Shown here: piece after piece, positions 17,083 to 26,359 of the stretch
How the letters are laid out: each line of letters begins with the position of its first letter
Numbering within the stretch: the first letter of the stretch is position 1
Source of the DNA: Mesobacillus subterraneus
Lineage (GTDB): Bacteria; Bacillota; Bacilli; Bacillales; Cytobacillaceae
Direction: 5' to 3'
Length of the DNA stretch: 64,000 bases
Assembly (NCBI RefSeq): GCF_020524355.2
Contig: NZ_CP129019.1
Coordinates: 1,922,001-1,986,000, forward strand
Position numbers and translations under genes: made by a program
Notes under the pieces: model-generated
What the model saw: the letters and a program-made list of their open reading frames with translations, nothing else
What the model was told of the DNA's origin: nothing
Database searches by the model: none

Positions 17083-17149
17083 CTTTCAACTATATTATAA
17101 CGTTTATATTGAAATATTCAACTATTAGTCTAAATATTCTAATAATATA

Positions 17150-17178
17150 CAAAAAGAGCCCTAAGAATGTTCAGGGCG
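17150..17178 (-). terminator. Terminator of the methyltransferase gene
   Basis: GCCCT...AGGGC hairpin with additional TTC/GAA pairs, followed by TCTTTTT on the minus strand. Confidence 0.75.
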
Positions 17179-17186
17179 TAATCAAT

Positions 17187-17966
17187 TCAAAGCTTTATTT
17201 TGACAGCTTTTGTAGCAACAAAGCATTTAATATATGTATCCAGTGGCCTTCTGCCGCCAAAATCGTCTTCATACAAACCAGAAATGACCAGGCCGGCATC
17301 AATTTGACCCTGAATCTGGTCCTCTAATGTATGGCCGAATTCTATAGTAAGATCAGATTGATAAAATTCTTCCTTTTCTTCATCTGTCAGGTTGTCTAGA
17401 GACGACGTTGGAATCTTATTTTTCACTACCAAGTTTCCTCTCATATCCTCTTCATCATCAAAAATAAATAAAAGAGGATTTGTAAAGCCGGATATCAGTG
17501 TCCCTTTGTCTTTCAGTACTCTTGATGCTTCCTTCCAAACTTGTGAGATGTCTTCTACGAATAAATTGGATACCGGATGGATGATCAAGTCAAATTCCCC
17601 ATCCATGAACGCTGATAGATCTGTCATGCTGCATTGTAATGTATTTATATTCAGTCCATCTCTTTTAGCGACAAACTCATCCTGCTCCAGCTGTTTTTTG
17701 GAAATATCAACAACTGTAACATCCGCACCTGCTGCAGCCAGAACAGGTCCCTGCTGACCTCCGCCAGAAGCAAGACAAAGAACTTTCAAGCCTGTTAGTG
17801 ATTGTGGAAACCAGCTCCTCGGGACCGGTTTTCCAGTTGTCACCGTGATTTCCCATTCGCCCGCTTTGCTTTTTTCAATTACCTCCTTTGAAACCGCCTT
17901 AGTATAAACCGCTTCACTTTCTACCTTCTTGTCCCATGCAAAACTATTTTGTTTAACAGCATCCAT
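17187..17966 (-). CDS. Class I SAM-dependent methyltransferase
   Basis: About 259 residues. A Rossmann methyltransferase: motif I as LKVLCLASGGGQQGPVLA (~residues 83-100), the acidic end of beta-2 in VTVVDISKKQLEQD, then DLIIHPVSNLFVED and a VLKDKGTLISGF strand. The substrate is unknown; it resembles the UbiE/type 11 group. ATG at 17966 is favoured, with AGGGTGAG 4-5 bases upstream. It is monocistronic, with a terminator on its 3' side. Confidence 0.85.
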   Translation of the reverse strand: MDAVKQNSFAWDKKVESEAVYTKAVSKEVIEKSKAGEWEITVTTGKPVPRSWFPQSLTGLKVLCLASGGGQQGPVLAAAGADVTVVDISKKQLEQDEFVAKRDGLNINTLQCSMTDLSAFMDGEFDLIIHPVSNLFVEDISQVWKEASRVLKDKGTLISGFTNPLLFIFDDEEDMRGNLVVKNKIPTSSLDNLTDEEKEEFYQSDLTIEFGHTLEDQIQGQIDAGLVISGLYEDDFGGRRPLDTYIKCFVATKAVKIKL

Positions 17967-18054
17967 TTGGCTCACCCTAACTATCTTAATCTATAATTAC
18001 TAACACTCTCTTCCTTTCCAATTATAGCCAGAATGGAATGCCGGTGACAATAAG

Positions 18055-18086
18055 TAAAAAAGCACTGGCATGAAGCCAATGCTTTT
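18055..18086 (-). terminator. Terminator of the DUF3900-type gene
   Basis: AAAGCATTGGC/GCCAGTGCTTT stem with a TTTTTT tail on the minus strand. Confidence 0.8.
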
Positions 18087-18138
18087 AAGTGTGTAAGCTT
18101 GTACTAATTTTCCTGCCGATCGTTATTGTTAAATACGA

Positions 18139-19200
18139 TCAGCCCTTTTGCCTGATCCTTTCAACTACAGTACCGATTTCATCCGGTTTGGCAAATTCGA
18201 CTGGTGAAAAGCCTTTCTCGAAAGTAATGGTATCAGCCTCTATCATAATGACATACTTTCCATTGACCTTAGCCAGGTGGATGCTGTCACCATAATCCGC
18301 CAGCAACCCTTTTACCGAAATGTGGTCGAGCTTCATTTTTAGTTCCAGTTCAGGAGTATGCTCGATAAGCTGTGCAGCCGCTTCAATGACCTGTTCGGGC
18401 TCGAAACGTTCCTGGAGCTCGCGTTTGTCACTGGCTGCCCAGATTTCCATGGCGTTCTCAAGCTGCTCCCGTTCCTCACTTTCCGGCTCAAACGTTTCTT
18501 CCATATGCCCTCGGACCATCTCTATGACTTGAGTCTTAACGATTTCAGGCATTGACTGGCCATACTCTACAAATTTAAGGAAGTCTTCAAAATAACGTGC
18601 ATGTGAAGACTGGTTGATTTTCAGTTCATTATCCTGGATCATTCCCTCTTCTGGCATATAAGGATACTGAATTGATTTCATGTTTTTTGTCGTTATCGCC
18701 ATTTCCACTTGCTGGATCAATGTCGATTCATCCGAAATAGATGCAACCTTTGGTTCAAAATCGCATTTCAGGATGAACACGAAAGCATCATCAAAAAACT
18801 TGCGAAGCTTAGCTCTCGCAACAATGAAAGCCCCACCTCTTACTGCGCTAGTATCTACGTAAGCAATAGCAAATTTTTCGCTCTCTTGCTGGAAGTCTTC
18901 CTTTGACTCTGCAAAACGGACACGATGGAAAAGGTTGTAGTTCGGGTTGGAGGTTAAATCATGCCCCTCCTCGACGATGAAGTATCCGAGCTTAGTGGGA
19001 ACTTCATCTGTTTTTGGATGGCGATCGACCTTGCGCTTGACGATTTTTGCGAACTCTCCATCAAGAAAATCCTTTAGATGACTTGACTCATATTCTTGCT
19101 CATTCAATGTCTGGAAATGCTTGTATCTTTTATCAGCCTGCTCGCCTTTGCCTTCTACCTGTACTACGTAAAATGATAAATATTGAACTTCAAATTCCAT
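18139..19200 (-). CDS. DUF3900-type uncharacterised protein
   Basis: 353-residue cytosolic protein with no signal or membrane segment. The start MEFEVQYLSFYVVQVEGKG and the overall plan recall the Bacillus DUF3900 family (from memory, moderately sure). It has mixed alpha/beta composition and an acidic, helix-rich middle (FEPESEEREQLENAMEIW). No catalytic motif was recognised. It lies 145 bp downstream of sbcC on the same strand, but a terminator hairpin at 19309 separates them, so independent expression is likely. A nuclease or nucleoid role could be guessed from context but is not supported by any motif. Confidence 0.7.
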   Translation of the reverse strand: MEFEVQYLSFYVVQVEGKGEQADKRYKHFQTLNEQEYESSHLKDFLDGEFAKIVKRKVDRHPKTDEVPTKLGYFIVEEGHDLTSNPNYNLFHRVRFAESKEDFQQESEKFAIAYVDTSAVRGGAFIVARAKLRKFFDDAFVFILKCDFEPKVASISDESTLIQQVEMAITTKNMKSIQYPYMPEEGMIQDNELKINQSSHARYFEDFLKFVEYGQSMPEIVKTQVIEMVRGHMEETFEPESEEREQLENAMEIWAASDKRELQERFEPEQVIEAAAQLIEHTPELELKMKLDHISVKGLLADYGDSIHLAKVNGKYVIMIEADTITFEKGFSPVEFAKPDEIGTVVERIRQKG

Positions 19201-19308
19201 ATTAAAACTCCCTGCTGACGTATGTCTTTGTTACTTCTTGTTTAGTATCAGGACCCTAAACCCATTTAACCGGTACTTCTGGTTTTGAGGCTGCTGAATA
19301 ATCGCGAA

Positions 19309-19338
19309 AATACAGCACCTATTTCAAGATGCTGTATT
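19309..19338 (-). terminator. Terminator of sbcDC
   Basis: AATACAGCA/TGCTGTATT hairpin with a 12-nt loop, followed by TTC on the minus strand, just beyond the sbcC stop. Confidence 0.65.
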
Positions 19339-19345
19339 TCTTGGT

Positions 19346-22300
19346 TTAATTCATTAAGTGAAATTCTGTTCTGCTTCCTGTCTGGGTGGAGATGACCTCG
19401 AGCCTTGCGTCGATCCGTTCCTTTAGCTCTGGTACATGGGAGATGATTCCGACGAGCCGGCCGCTGCTCTGGATATCAATTAATGCTTCAATAGCCTGGT
19501 CCAGGGATTCTGGATCAAGTGTACCGAAGCCTTCATCGATGAACATGGTCTCTAATGAAACTCCACCTGCGTAATTCTGGACAACATCGGCCAAACCGAG
19601 GGCAAGTGATAATGCAGCTTTGAAGCTTTCTCCGCCAGATAATGTTTTTACATGTCGCTCCTGACCTGTATATGCATCCAGAACCAATAGCTCCAATCCA
19701 CTCTGCACATTACCTTTTGAACGATCAGTCTTTCTCAGTAATCGGTATCGTCCGCTCGTCATCTTGTTGAGTCTTACGTTAGCCTCTGCAAGAATATCAT
19801 CCAGGAAAGATGCCAGGACAAAGCGTTCGAATGTAATCCTGTATGTGTTCTGGCCTTTTGAAATCTCGAATAATTGGCCGACTAATTTGTACTTTTCCTC
19901 AAGCAGCTTCATCTGCTCATTCAAAGATGTTACCTGTTCCAAAACAGATTGATTATCACGTTTTTTTAGATTTAAATCCTGATATGCGCCTTCTGTTTCT
20001 TTGATTAATTTATTTAGTTGTGCGAATTCTGATTGAAGTGTTTCCATATCAGGCTTCTTGACATCTTTTAGCATGTCAGACAGCTCTGCGAAACGATCCA
20101 TTACTGACCTGACTTCTTCACGATAATTCGAAATATCTGTATCAAGCTGTTGAATAGCCTGTTCTGATATTTTCGCCTGGTGATAGGCCTGATAATTTTC
20201 AAAGCCCTGGGATGTCATATTGTCTTTAAATGTTTCTCTCTCAGCTGACAATTGCGAGTCTATTTCCTTCAATCTCTTTTCGGCTTCTTCCATTCGTGCT
20301 TTTTCGGTTCCCAGAAGTTCTTTGGCTTCCTGATGATTTTTGCGGGCATGCTCCAGTTCCTCATCCAGCTGCTTTTGTGAGAGTTCTGCTGATTTCAGTT
20401 TTGACTCAAACACTTGTAGTGAACGAAGCTGTTCAGGTATTTTCTCAGTCATTCTACCGAGGGTGGTTTTCTTTTCTGTATACTCGATCATCAGGCTTTG
20501 ATAGCTTTCTTCGATAGCTTTCAGCTGCTTGTTCATTCTTTCTCTGTTATCTTCATACCTTTTGATTTCAGATTTGACTTTTTCCAGGGCTGCTATCCTT
20601 ACCGAATACTGTTTCTGCTCATTTTGGAGCTTTTCAATTTCACTTTCAGTCAGTAGTACGACATCTGCTAACTGGTCGACATCTAAGTCAGGACGGAATT
20701 TGACGATCTCAGCCGACATTTCTTCTGCTAATTCAATCATTGACCTTAATGTCGTGTCTGTTTCGATAAAAGACTTTTCAGCAGCACTCTTCACTTTTTC
20801 AATACCAGCGATCTGCTCTCGTGCAGCTTTTAAATCTTCTTCTGTCGGGATGAAGCCTTCAGTTACTTTCGCGGGTTCAGGATGATTCTCTGATCCGCAA
20901 ACAGGGCAAGCGCCACCTTCATGCAAAGAAGCAGCCAAAACAGCCGCCTGTGAATGCAGCCATTTTTGCTCAAGAGCTTCTGCTGCAGCTTTGGCATCAT
21001 TCAGTCTGGAAACAGCCTGGTCAAACTCACCTTTGCGGGTTTCAAAGCTTGATCGAACCTGTTTGACCTTATGATTGTGGTTGCCTAGCCTTTTCAGCTT
21101 GTCCAATTCTTGAAGCAGCTTTTCCAATTTCCGGTCATTCTCCAGATAAGTAATCTTGGCCTTTTCGGCCTCTTCCTTTTCTATCTGCAAGGCTTTAAGT
21201 CGCTCTTCAGTGGATTTAAGCCTGGCTTCATTGTCCTCCCGTGTCTGTACCGCTTCTGCCAGTGCTTGCTTTAGCTCAGCAAACTGTGAAGCTATGCTGG
21301 CGAATGCTTGAACATCTTCTTTCATATTTTCAAGCTTGTTAACCTGTTCAGCAGCTGCCTTTCGCTCTTGTTCGCGATCAATTTGTTTCTGGTGCTCTAT
21401 TTCGGATGCTTTGAGTCGTGCTGTTACCTGTTCAATTCGCTTCGTGATCACACTTACCTGGTTTGTAATTCTTTCGAGATCGGCCTTGAGCCGGTGGCAA
21501 AGTTGTTCCTGAGCATCCAATAGGGCAGCTTTTTTTGCAAGAATGGTTTGTTTTTCTTTTTCGGCAAAAAGATCCTTTTGGGCTTCAAGCTTATCCTTTG
21601 TTATCTTAAGGGTTTCTAGTGTTTGGATTTGTTTTAAAGTTGCTTCAGCTTCAAACAATCGCTGCTGCATTTTATCGCGGTCCAGCTGAAGTTTTTCACG
21701 GTCCTTGTTCAACTTTTCGAGTTTAGCTTCCATTGCGCCAATTTCTTCTTTTAATAAAGGAAGGATCAAGGTATCGTTTGTACTCCCTGCTTCTACGAAT
21801 TCCTTCAATTCTTCATTTTCGACAGCCTTGATGCTTCGAAGGGCTGAGCTTCTTTTCTCAATCTGGTCCTCAACCGATTTTTTCAGAACAGTCGCTTCTT
21901 CCCTAAGTTTTTCCTCTACTCTCTTATAAATTTCCGTATGGAAAAGCCTTTGCAGAATGACTTCCTTTTCTTTACTATCAGATGTTAAAAGCTTACGGAA
22001 TTCTCCTTGGGGAATCATCAGTATTTGCCTGAATTGATTGCTGTCGATGATCATAATCTCCTTGATCTTTTCGTCCACTTCGCGAACATTCGAAGCAAGC
22101 AATTGCAGTTCACCTTTTTCGTCAATTAAGGATAATTCTGCTTTTGCACCGACAACAGTCGTTCCTTCACCAGACTTCTTTTTCTTCTCCTGCTGCGGAG
22201 ATCTGGTAACCTGATAAGTCTTTTGACGTAAGGAAAATTCAAGGGTAACTTCGGTTAATAATTCATCATCTGCAAACTGGCTTCGTAAATCGGGACCATT

Positions 22301-22483
22301 CCGATCCTCACCGCTTGCCTTGCCGTAAATCGCATAACTGATACCATCAAAAATGGTTGTCTTTCCCGATCCTGTTTTACCAGAAATGACAAACATCGTC
22401 CTGTTCTCCAGTTGCTTGAAATCAATAGTTTCCTTTCCGGCATAAGGCCCGAACGCCTGCATCGTAAGTGTCAGAGGTTTCAT
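19346..22483 (-). CDS. sbcC: Exonuclease subunit SbcC (Rad50-like ATPase)
   Basis: 1045-residue SMC-type ATPase. Together with SbcD it opens and trims DNA hairpins and blocked ends. Walker A is GKTGSGKTTIFDGISYA (~residues 34-50). Two long coiled coils flank the zinc hook CPVCG (~residue 526). The signature LSGGESFKAALSLALGLADV is followed by Walker B MFIDEGFGTLDP and the His switch IISHV. The length is typical. ATG overlaps the sbcD stop by 4 bases (ATGA), and GGAGGAGGGG gives a strong ribosome binding site. Regulation is probably through the LexA-like box before sbcD. Confidence 0.96.
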   Translation of the reverse strand: MKPLTLTMQAFGPYAGKETIDFKQLENRTMFVISGKTGSGKTTIFDGISYAIYGKASGEDRNGPDLRSQFADDELLTEVTLEFSLRQKTYQVTRSPQQEKKKKSGEGTTVVGAKAELSLIDEKGELQLLASNVREVDEKIKEIMIIDSNQFRQILMIPQGEFRKLLTSDSKEKEVILQRLFHTEIYKRVEEKLREEATVLKKSVEDQIEKRSSALRSIKAVENEELKEFVEAGSTNDTLILPLLKEEIGAMEAKLEKLNKDREKLQLDRDKMQQRLFEAEATLKQIQTLETLKITKDKLEAQKDLFAEKEKQTILAKKAALLDAQEQLCHRLKADLERITNQVSVITKRIEQVTARLKASEIEHQKQIDREQERKAAAEQVNKLENMKEDVQAFASIASQFAELKQALAEAVQTREDNEARLKSTEERLKALQIEKEEAEKAKITYLENDRKLEKLLQELDKLKRLGNHNHKVKQVRSSFETRKGEFDQAVSRLNDAKAAAEALEQKWLHSQAAVLAASLHEGGACPVCGSENHPEPAKVTEGFIPTEEDLKAAREQIAGIEKVKSAAEKSFIETDTTLRSMIELAEEMSAEIVKFRPDLDVDQLADVVLLTESEIEKLQNEQKQYSVRIAALEKVKSEIKRYEDNRERMNKQLKAIEESYQSLMIEYTEKKTTLGRMTEKIPEQLRSLQVFESKLKSAELSQKQLDEELEHARKNHQEAKELLGTEKARMEEAEKRLKEIDSQLSAERETFKDNMTSQGFENYQAYHQAKISEQAIQQLDTDISNYREEVRSVMDRFAELSDMLKDVKKPDMETLQSEFAQLNKLIKETEGAYQDLNLKKRDNQSVLEQVTSLNEQMKLLEEKYKLVGQLFEISKGQNTYRITFERFVLASFLDDILAEANVRLNKMTSGRYRLLRKTDRSKGNVQSGLELLVLDAYTGQERHVKTLSGGESFKAALSLALGLADVVQNYAGGVSLETMFIDEGFGTLDPESLDQAIEALIDIQSSGRLVGIISHVPELKERIDARLEVISTQTGSRTEFHLMN

Positions 22484-23625
22484 TTTTGCCCCTCCTCCTT
22501 CAATACTTTGCCTATCACTTCAGTCATGACGTCGCGTTTATCATCAGTAAATTCGCTTGTCGTCATTTCCTTGTAAAACTGTTCGAAAAGCTCCAGTTCC
22601 GACTTTTTTTCTTCCCTGATCGATTTGAAGTGGTGCTTATGCTTTTGGTCCATGGATTCGATTTTACGATCCAGATGAAGGACATTCGGGAAGACCTGGC
22701 GAAGCTTGCCCATTGGGTCGATTATCGCCCCATCATCAAGCAATGTTACTTTTAAATAATCATGAATATTTTCTTTTTCATAAAAGGAAGGATCCAGAAG
22801 CTGTTCCAGGTGGCCTTCCAATTCCCGCATATCCTGCTTCGGTTTCAGGGTCCTGTAACGCATATCAAAACTGCCGTCGTCGTTCATTTCAACGATTGAA
22901 ATCGATTTACGCTGTTTAGCCTCTGAAAAAGAGTATTTTAATAGCGAGCCAGAGTACTTTATCCGATCGTGTCTGATTGCGTCAGGGCTATGGAGATGGA
23001 CCAGCGCGGTAAAAGCAAACGGGTCAAATAAGTCCTGAGTAACACAGCCGGAACCACCGACAGATAATGAACGCTCTGAATCGCATGAGTCTCCACCGAG
23101 AACGAAGGCATGTCCAACAAAAACATTTGCTTCGTCAGGATTCAGGTTTTCTTCGATTTTTCCAATCACTGCCTTCATCGCGTCCTGATGGGAGTGAATC
23201 GAAGAATCATCAAGCATATGACGAACTACGCCAGGTTCAGCATAAGGAATCAGGTAAAAATTGACCCCGTTAATATTAACTGGTCTAAAATCATTCGTCA
23301 GTTTCCCAGTAAGATAAAAATGATTATGCCGGTACCATGAGCTGCCAAATGATAGACGTTCTGCACTGTCATGGTTGCCGGCAATAGCAATAACCGGTGT
23401 ATTCAGTTCCACGTTGATTTTGAAGAGAACTTCATCAAGAAGTTCTACTGCATCAGTTGGCGGTACGGACCTGTCGTAAAGATCGCCTGCAATCACAACA
23501 GCATCAGGTTGTTCTTCCGCGACAAGTTCAATAAATTGATTCAACACCTCTCGCTGATCTTCGGTCATATACATTCCATGGACAAGCTTTCCAAGATGCC
23601 AGTCACCTGTATGAATAAATTTCAT
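22480..23625 (-). CDS. sbcD: Exonuclease subunit SbcD (Mre11-like nuclease)
   Basis: 381-residue calcineurin-type phosphodiesterase with the Mn-binding motifs in order: GDWHLGK (~7-13), AGDLYDRS (~46-53), GNHDSAERL (~83-91), VGHAFV and LVHLHSPDAIRHD. In the last of these, the usual GHxH is read as LVHLHS, a mild deviation. It partners with SbcC encoded directly downstream. ATG at 23625 follows GGGGGGATTTGC. A strong -10 (TATAAT at 23695-23700, minus strand) and a LexA-like box lie upstream. Confidence 0.96.
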   Translation of the reverse strand: MKFIHTGDWHLGKLVHGMYMTEDQREVLNQFIELVAEEQPDAVVIAGDLYDRSVPPTDAVELLDEVLFKINVELNTPVIAIAGNHDSAERLSFGSSWYRHNHFYLTGKLTNDFRPVNINGVNFYLIPYAEPGVVRHMLDDSSIHSHQDAMKAVIGKIEENLNPDEANVFVGHAFVLGGDSCDSERSLSVGGSGCVTQDLFDPFAFTALVHLHSPDAIRHDRIKYSGSLLKYSFSEAKQRKSISIVEMNDDGSFDMRYRTLKPKQDMRELEGHLEQLLDPSFYEKENIHDYLKVTLLDDGAIIDPMGKLRQVFPNVLHLDRKIESMDQKHKHHFKSIREEKKSELELFEQFYKEMTTSEFTDDKRDVMTEVIGKVLKEEGQK

Positions 23626-23745
23626 GCAAATCCCCCCTATTTATAAAGTGATCTATTTTAAATTTCGTTAAAAAGCTGCTTTGAGAATGCTACTATTATA
23701 TCAAACTCGAAAATTTAATGCGCACTCTAAAAAGGAATGGTTGTA

Positions 23746-23759
23746 AGAACGTTCGTTCT
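23746..23759. promoter_or_regulatory. LexA/DinR-like SOS box
   Basis: AGAACGTTCGTTCT matches the Bacillus SOS core GAAC-N4-GTTC, 121 bp upstream of sbcD and upstream of its putative -10. Inference: damage induction of sbcDC. Confidence 0.5.
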
Positions 23760-23910
23760 AATTTTATCAAAAGAACTCTTCGGAATCTACCTGAATTTTC
23801 CTCTGAGTAATGAATCTTGATAACTTTTAAGGTTAACTTTTTAAAATTTGACTTTTCAGGCGTTGTTTTTCACAATAGAAGTACGACTAATCAATAAAGC
23901 AGGGATTAAA

Positions 23911-24753
23911 ATGGAAACAAAAACAGAGGCATTATACAAGTTCCTGGTCGACAATTCGGCTAATTTCACCGAAGACTGGCTTAAACGGCAGCGGGTGATT
24001 CAGGGATCAGATTACTCTGCCGATGCACCGCCAGAGGTAATGAACAGGGTGAAGGAACAGAATTCGAATTATGTTCGTCTAGTAGCAAATTCACTTTTTC
24101 AATCTGAGGAAGAGATGAAGGAAACAATTTCTGACTGGACAGGCCAGACTGCAGCAGACCGCATCAAATCAAAAACCGACCTGACGGAGGTAGCGTGGAA
24201 TTCTGGAGTCTTCCGTCGTGTTTATTGGGAATACATTCAAAAATTTGTAAAGCAGACGGACTTGGAGGTCACCCTCGACGACGTTTTTTCATGGGAAAAG
24301 AAGATCAATTACACGCTTGATTATGTCTTTGAGAGCTTTATTAATGTGTTCATGGATATCCTTATGAACCGATTGGCCTCTCAAGCAACTCTAATTAAAG
24401 AATTGAGCGCACCAGTCATTACCCTGACAAAGGAAGTTGGACTGCTGCCATTGATTGGTGAAATCGATACTACGAGAGCAAAAAGCTTAATGGAGTCAAC
24501 TCTTATACAAAGTATTGATGCTAGAATCAATACTTTGATAGTGGATCTTTCAGGAGTGGTGATGGTTGATACAATGGTAGCTCACCAAATCTTCAAACTG
24601 ATGGATGCTCTAAACTTGCTTGGCGTTCAGACCATCATTACAGGGATTCGTCCAGAGGTTGCCCAAACAGCGGTACAGCTGGGAATTGATTTTTCAAATA
24701 TTATGACTGAAGGTAATTTGCAGAATGTCATCAAAAAATTCATTCAAAGATAA
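23911..24753 (+). CDS. RsbR-family STAS co-antagonist (stressosome protein)
   Basis: 280-residue RsbR paralogue. The N-terminal ~150 residues are the non-haem-globin-like sensor domain; the C-terminal STAS domain contains LLPLIGEIDTTRAKS and DLSGVVMVDTMVAHQIF, matching the two RsbT-phosphorylated Thr sites of RsbR. It would sit in the cytoplasmic stressosome and modulate RsbT release and sigma-B. ATG at 23911 is chosen because the sensor domain starts there; the ribosome binding site GCAGGGA is weak. It is a single-gene unit with a strong terminator. Confidence 0.88.
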   Translation: METKTEALYKFLVDNSANFTEDWLKRQRVIQGSDYSADAPPEVMNRVKEQNSNYVRLVANSLFQSEEEMKETISDWTGQTAADRIKSKTDLTEVAWNSGVFRRVYWEYIQKFVKQTDLEVTLDDVFSWEKKINYTLDYVFESFINVFMDILMNRLASQATLIKELSAPVITLTKEVGLLPLIGEIDTTRAKSLMESTLIQSIDARINTLIVDLSGVVMVDTMVAHQIFKLMDALNLLGVQTIITGIRPEVAQTAVQLGIDFSNIMTEGNLQNVIKKFIQR

Positions 24754-24780
24754 AAGCCTGCTGCCACTAGCAGGCTTTTT
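24752..24780. terminator. Bidirectional terminator
   Basis: AAAGCCTGCT-6 nt-AGCAGGCTTTTT, shared by the convergent RsbR-like and GRDP-like genes. Confidence 0.85.
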
Positions 24781-24785
24781 CATAT

Positions 24786-25751
24786 TTATGACGAGCATCC
24801 TCCCCCACAGCTCGAGCAACTGCTGCTGGAACAGCTGTGGCTGACCCCGTCATTATTTGAATCATGTAGGTCTCCTGAGCCGCAAAAAACGGCAGTGCAG
24901 CCTGAGGTTCCCTGCGTCTGGTGTGAATAAGCGTATTCTTGAGTATATTTCCAATATTCATCAAAGTAATGGTAAGAATAAAACACCATAACCAGGCTCA
25001 ATCCTGATAAGTCACCGTAAAGTCCCGGCCTTTCGAAATACCCTTTACGATCAACTTTGTACATTTCTTGCGTCTTTCTTAGTTGTGACCTAAACTGTTT
25101 GGTTAAATAATTCACCAGCTCCTGATTATCCTCAGTAACCTTGAAAAATTGCTGTTTCAGCTCATCGTCACTAAGTGAATCGATTTTTTGGAGTAGCTGC
25201 TGATCAAGTGGATAATGGAAAAAGTCTCCCCATGTCTGCCACGTGTATTCTGTTATTTCAAATAGCTGAGAGAATACCCAATCAAAGATTGCCCTTTGCT
25301 GTGGTGCTGGTTCTGGTTCCAAGTTCGGCGTATGATGGAGCATGCTGCCAAGATATTTTTCAGAAAAAACTTCATATTGTTTCGTGAACATCAGCATCTC
25401 ATGCCAAACCTCATCAATCTTGCTGCTGAACATTGGTGTGCTTTTCATAAACGAATTAAGGAAGAAATACCGTTTTAATTCAAATAATCGCCATTCAAAT
25501 TCATCATCGGAAATCTCGGGATGTTCGCTTAAAAATCGAAGTTTCACTTGGTTTAAAAAATCATAAGAAAGTGATTTCTCTAATTTATTCAAGATATTAG
25601 AACCAGGAACATCTGCAAGTAAGCCAAGGTGTTCCGGGATGTTTTCCTTCATTAAAACTTTCTTTTTGACTCGATTTGTGGAAAAATAAGCAATGGCAAA
25701 GAGAATCCCTGCTCCAGCCGCGATTGTTATGAAAACACCATTGTTATACAC
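24786..25751 (-). CDS. GRDP-like (DUF1399) membrane protein with Cys/Gly tail
   Basis: 321 residues. An N-terminal membrane anchor (VFITIAAGAGILFAIAYF) is followed by a helical domain. Its core, KIDEVWHEMLMFTKQYEVFSEKY then GSMLHHTP, matches the plant/bacterial glycine-rich-domain-protein pattern (D-x-VWH-x-H/M...Y...HH-P). The extreme C-terminus is Cys/Ser/Gly-rich: SCSSSSCSSCGGGCSS after GCTAVFCGSG, suggesting metal binding or cross-linking. The only usable start is GTG at 25751, though its spacing to GGTGAG is tight. Function unknown; not part of an operon. Confidence 0.7.
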   Translation of the reverse strand: MYNNGVFITIAAGAGILFAIAYFSTNRVKKKVLMKENIPEHLGLLADVPGSNILNKLEKSLSYDFLNQVKLRFLSEHPEISDDEFEWRLFELKRYFFLNSFMKSTPMFSSKIDEVWHEMLMFTKQYEVFSEKYLGSMLHHTPNLEPEPAPQQRAIFDWVFSQLFEITEYTWQTWGDFFHYPLDQQLLQKIDSLSDDELKQQFFKVTEDNQELVNYLTKQFRSQLRKTQEMYKVDRKGYFERPGLYGDLSGLSLVMVFYSYHYFDEYWKYTQEYAYSHQTQGTSGCTAVFCGSGDLHDSNNDGVSHSCSSSSCSSCGGGCSS

Positions 25752-25829
25752 CTCACCTAGTGGAATAGTTGTTACTGGATATTACGTTTTTCATTATGGA
25801 AAAGTTTCAAAATAGAAATTTTGCTACTT

Positions 25830-25855
25830 AAAAAGCTCAGCCAGATGGCTGAGCT
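25830..25855 (-). terminator. Terminator of cold-shock gene 1
   Basis: AGCTCAGCC-4 nt-GGCTGAGCT hairpin with a TTTTT tail on the minus strand. Confidence 0.85.
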
Positions 25856-25873
25856 ATAATGTCAATTTAAGAA

Positions 25874-26074
25874 TTATAGTTTCGTAACGTTAGCAGCTTG
25901 TGGTCCTCGAGCACCTTCCACAACCTCAAAAGATACTTCCTGGCCTTCTTCTAATGATTTGAAGCCTTCTGTTTGAATAGCAGAGTAATGTACGAAAACG
26001 TCATTTCCGTCTTCAGCTTCAATGAATCCAAACCCTTTTTCCGCATTGAACCATTTAACTTTACCGTTTTTCAT
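25874..26074 (-). CDS. Cold-shock protein (CspA/CspB family)
   Basis: 66-residue OB-fold RNA chaperone. RNP1 KGFGFIEAE and RNP2 DVFVHYSAI are intact, and the C-terminus is [16 protein letters not shown] at 26074 follows AGGAGGATGTTTTCAT; the 17 in-frame codons upstream are leader. Binds single-stranded RNA to prevent structure at low temperature. It has its own sigma-A promoter and a ~150-nt leader, as usual for csp genes. A second copy is at 57728. Confidence 0.95.
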   Translation of the reverse strand: MKNGKVKWFNAEKGFGFIEAEDGNDVFVHYSAIQTEGFKSLEEGQEVSFEVVEGARGPQAANVTKL

Positions 26075-26227
26075 ATGAAAACATCCTCCTAGTCGGCCGA
26101 ACAAGCCATGATTGATATTTAGCAAATCACAACGACTAGTTCCTCATACATGACCTATTCAAACGTCTACAAACATCAGAATAAGCAAATTGCAAAGTGC
26201 CTAATACGTGTGCAATCAGCTAATTTC

Positions 26228-26256
26228 AATATAGCAACGATGGATTTTATTGTCAA
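26228..26256 (-). promoter_or_regulatory. Sigma-A promoter of cold-shock gene 1
   Basis: On the minus strand TTGACA (26251-26256), 17 bp, TATATT (26228-26233). It implies a ~150-nt 5' leader, which accounts for the gene-free stretch 26075-26359. Confidence 0.7.
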
Positions 26257-26359
26257 CGAAAGACAATCCTGACAAGTTGTTAAGTATGAACCAGGGAGCA
26301 GCTCTCCATTAATAATTTTTGAAAATATCAAAATGACATGAAAGTATTAGAAGGATTAG

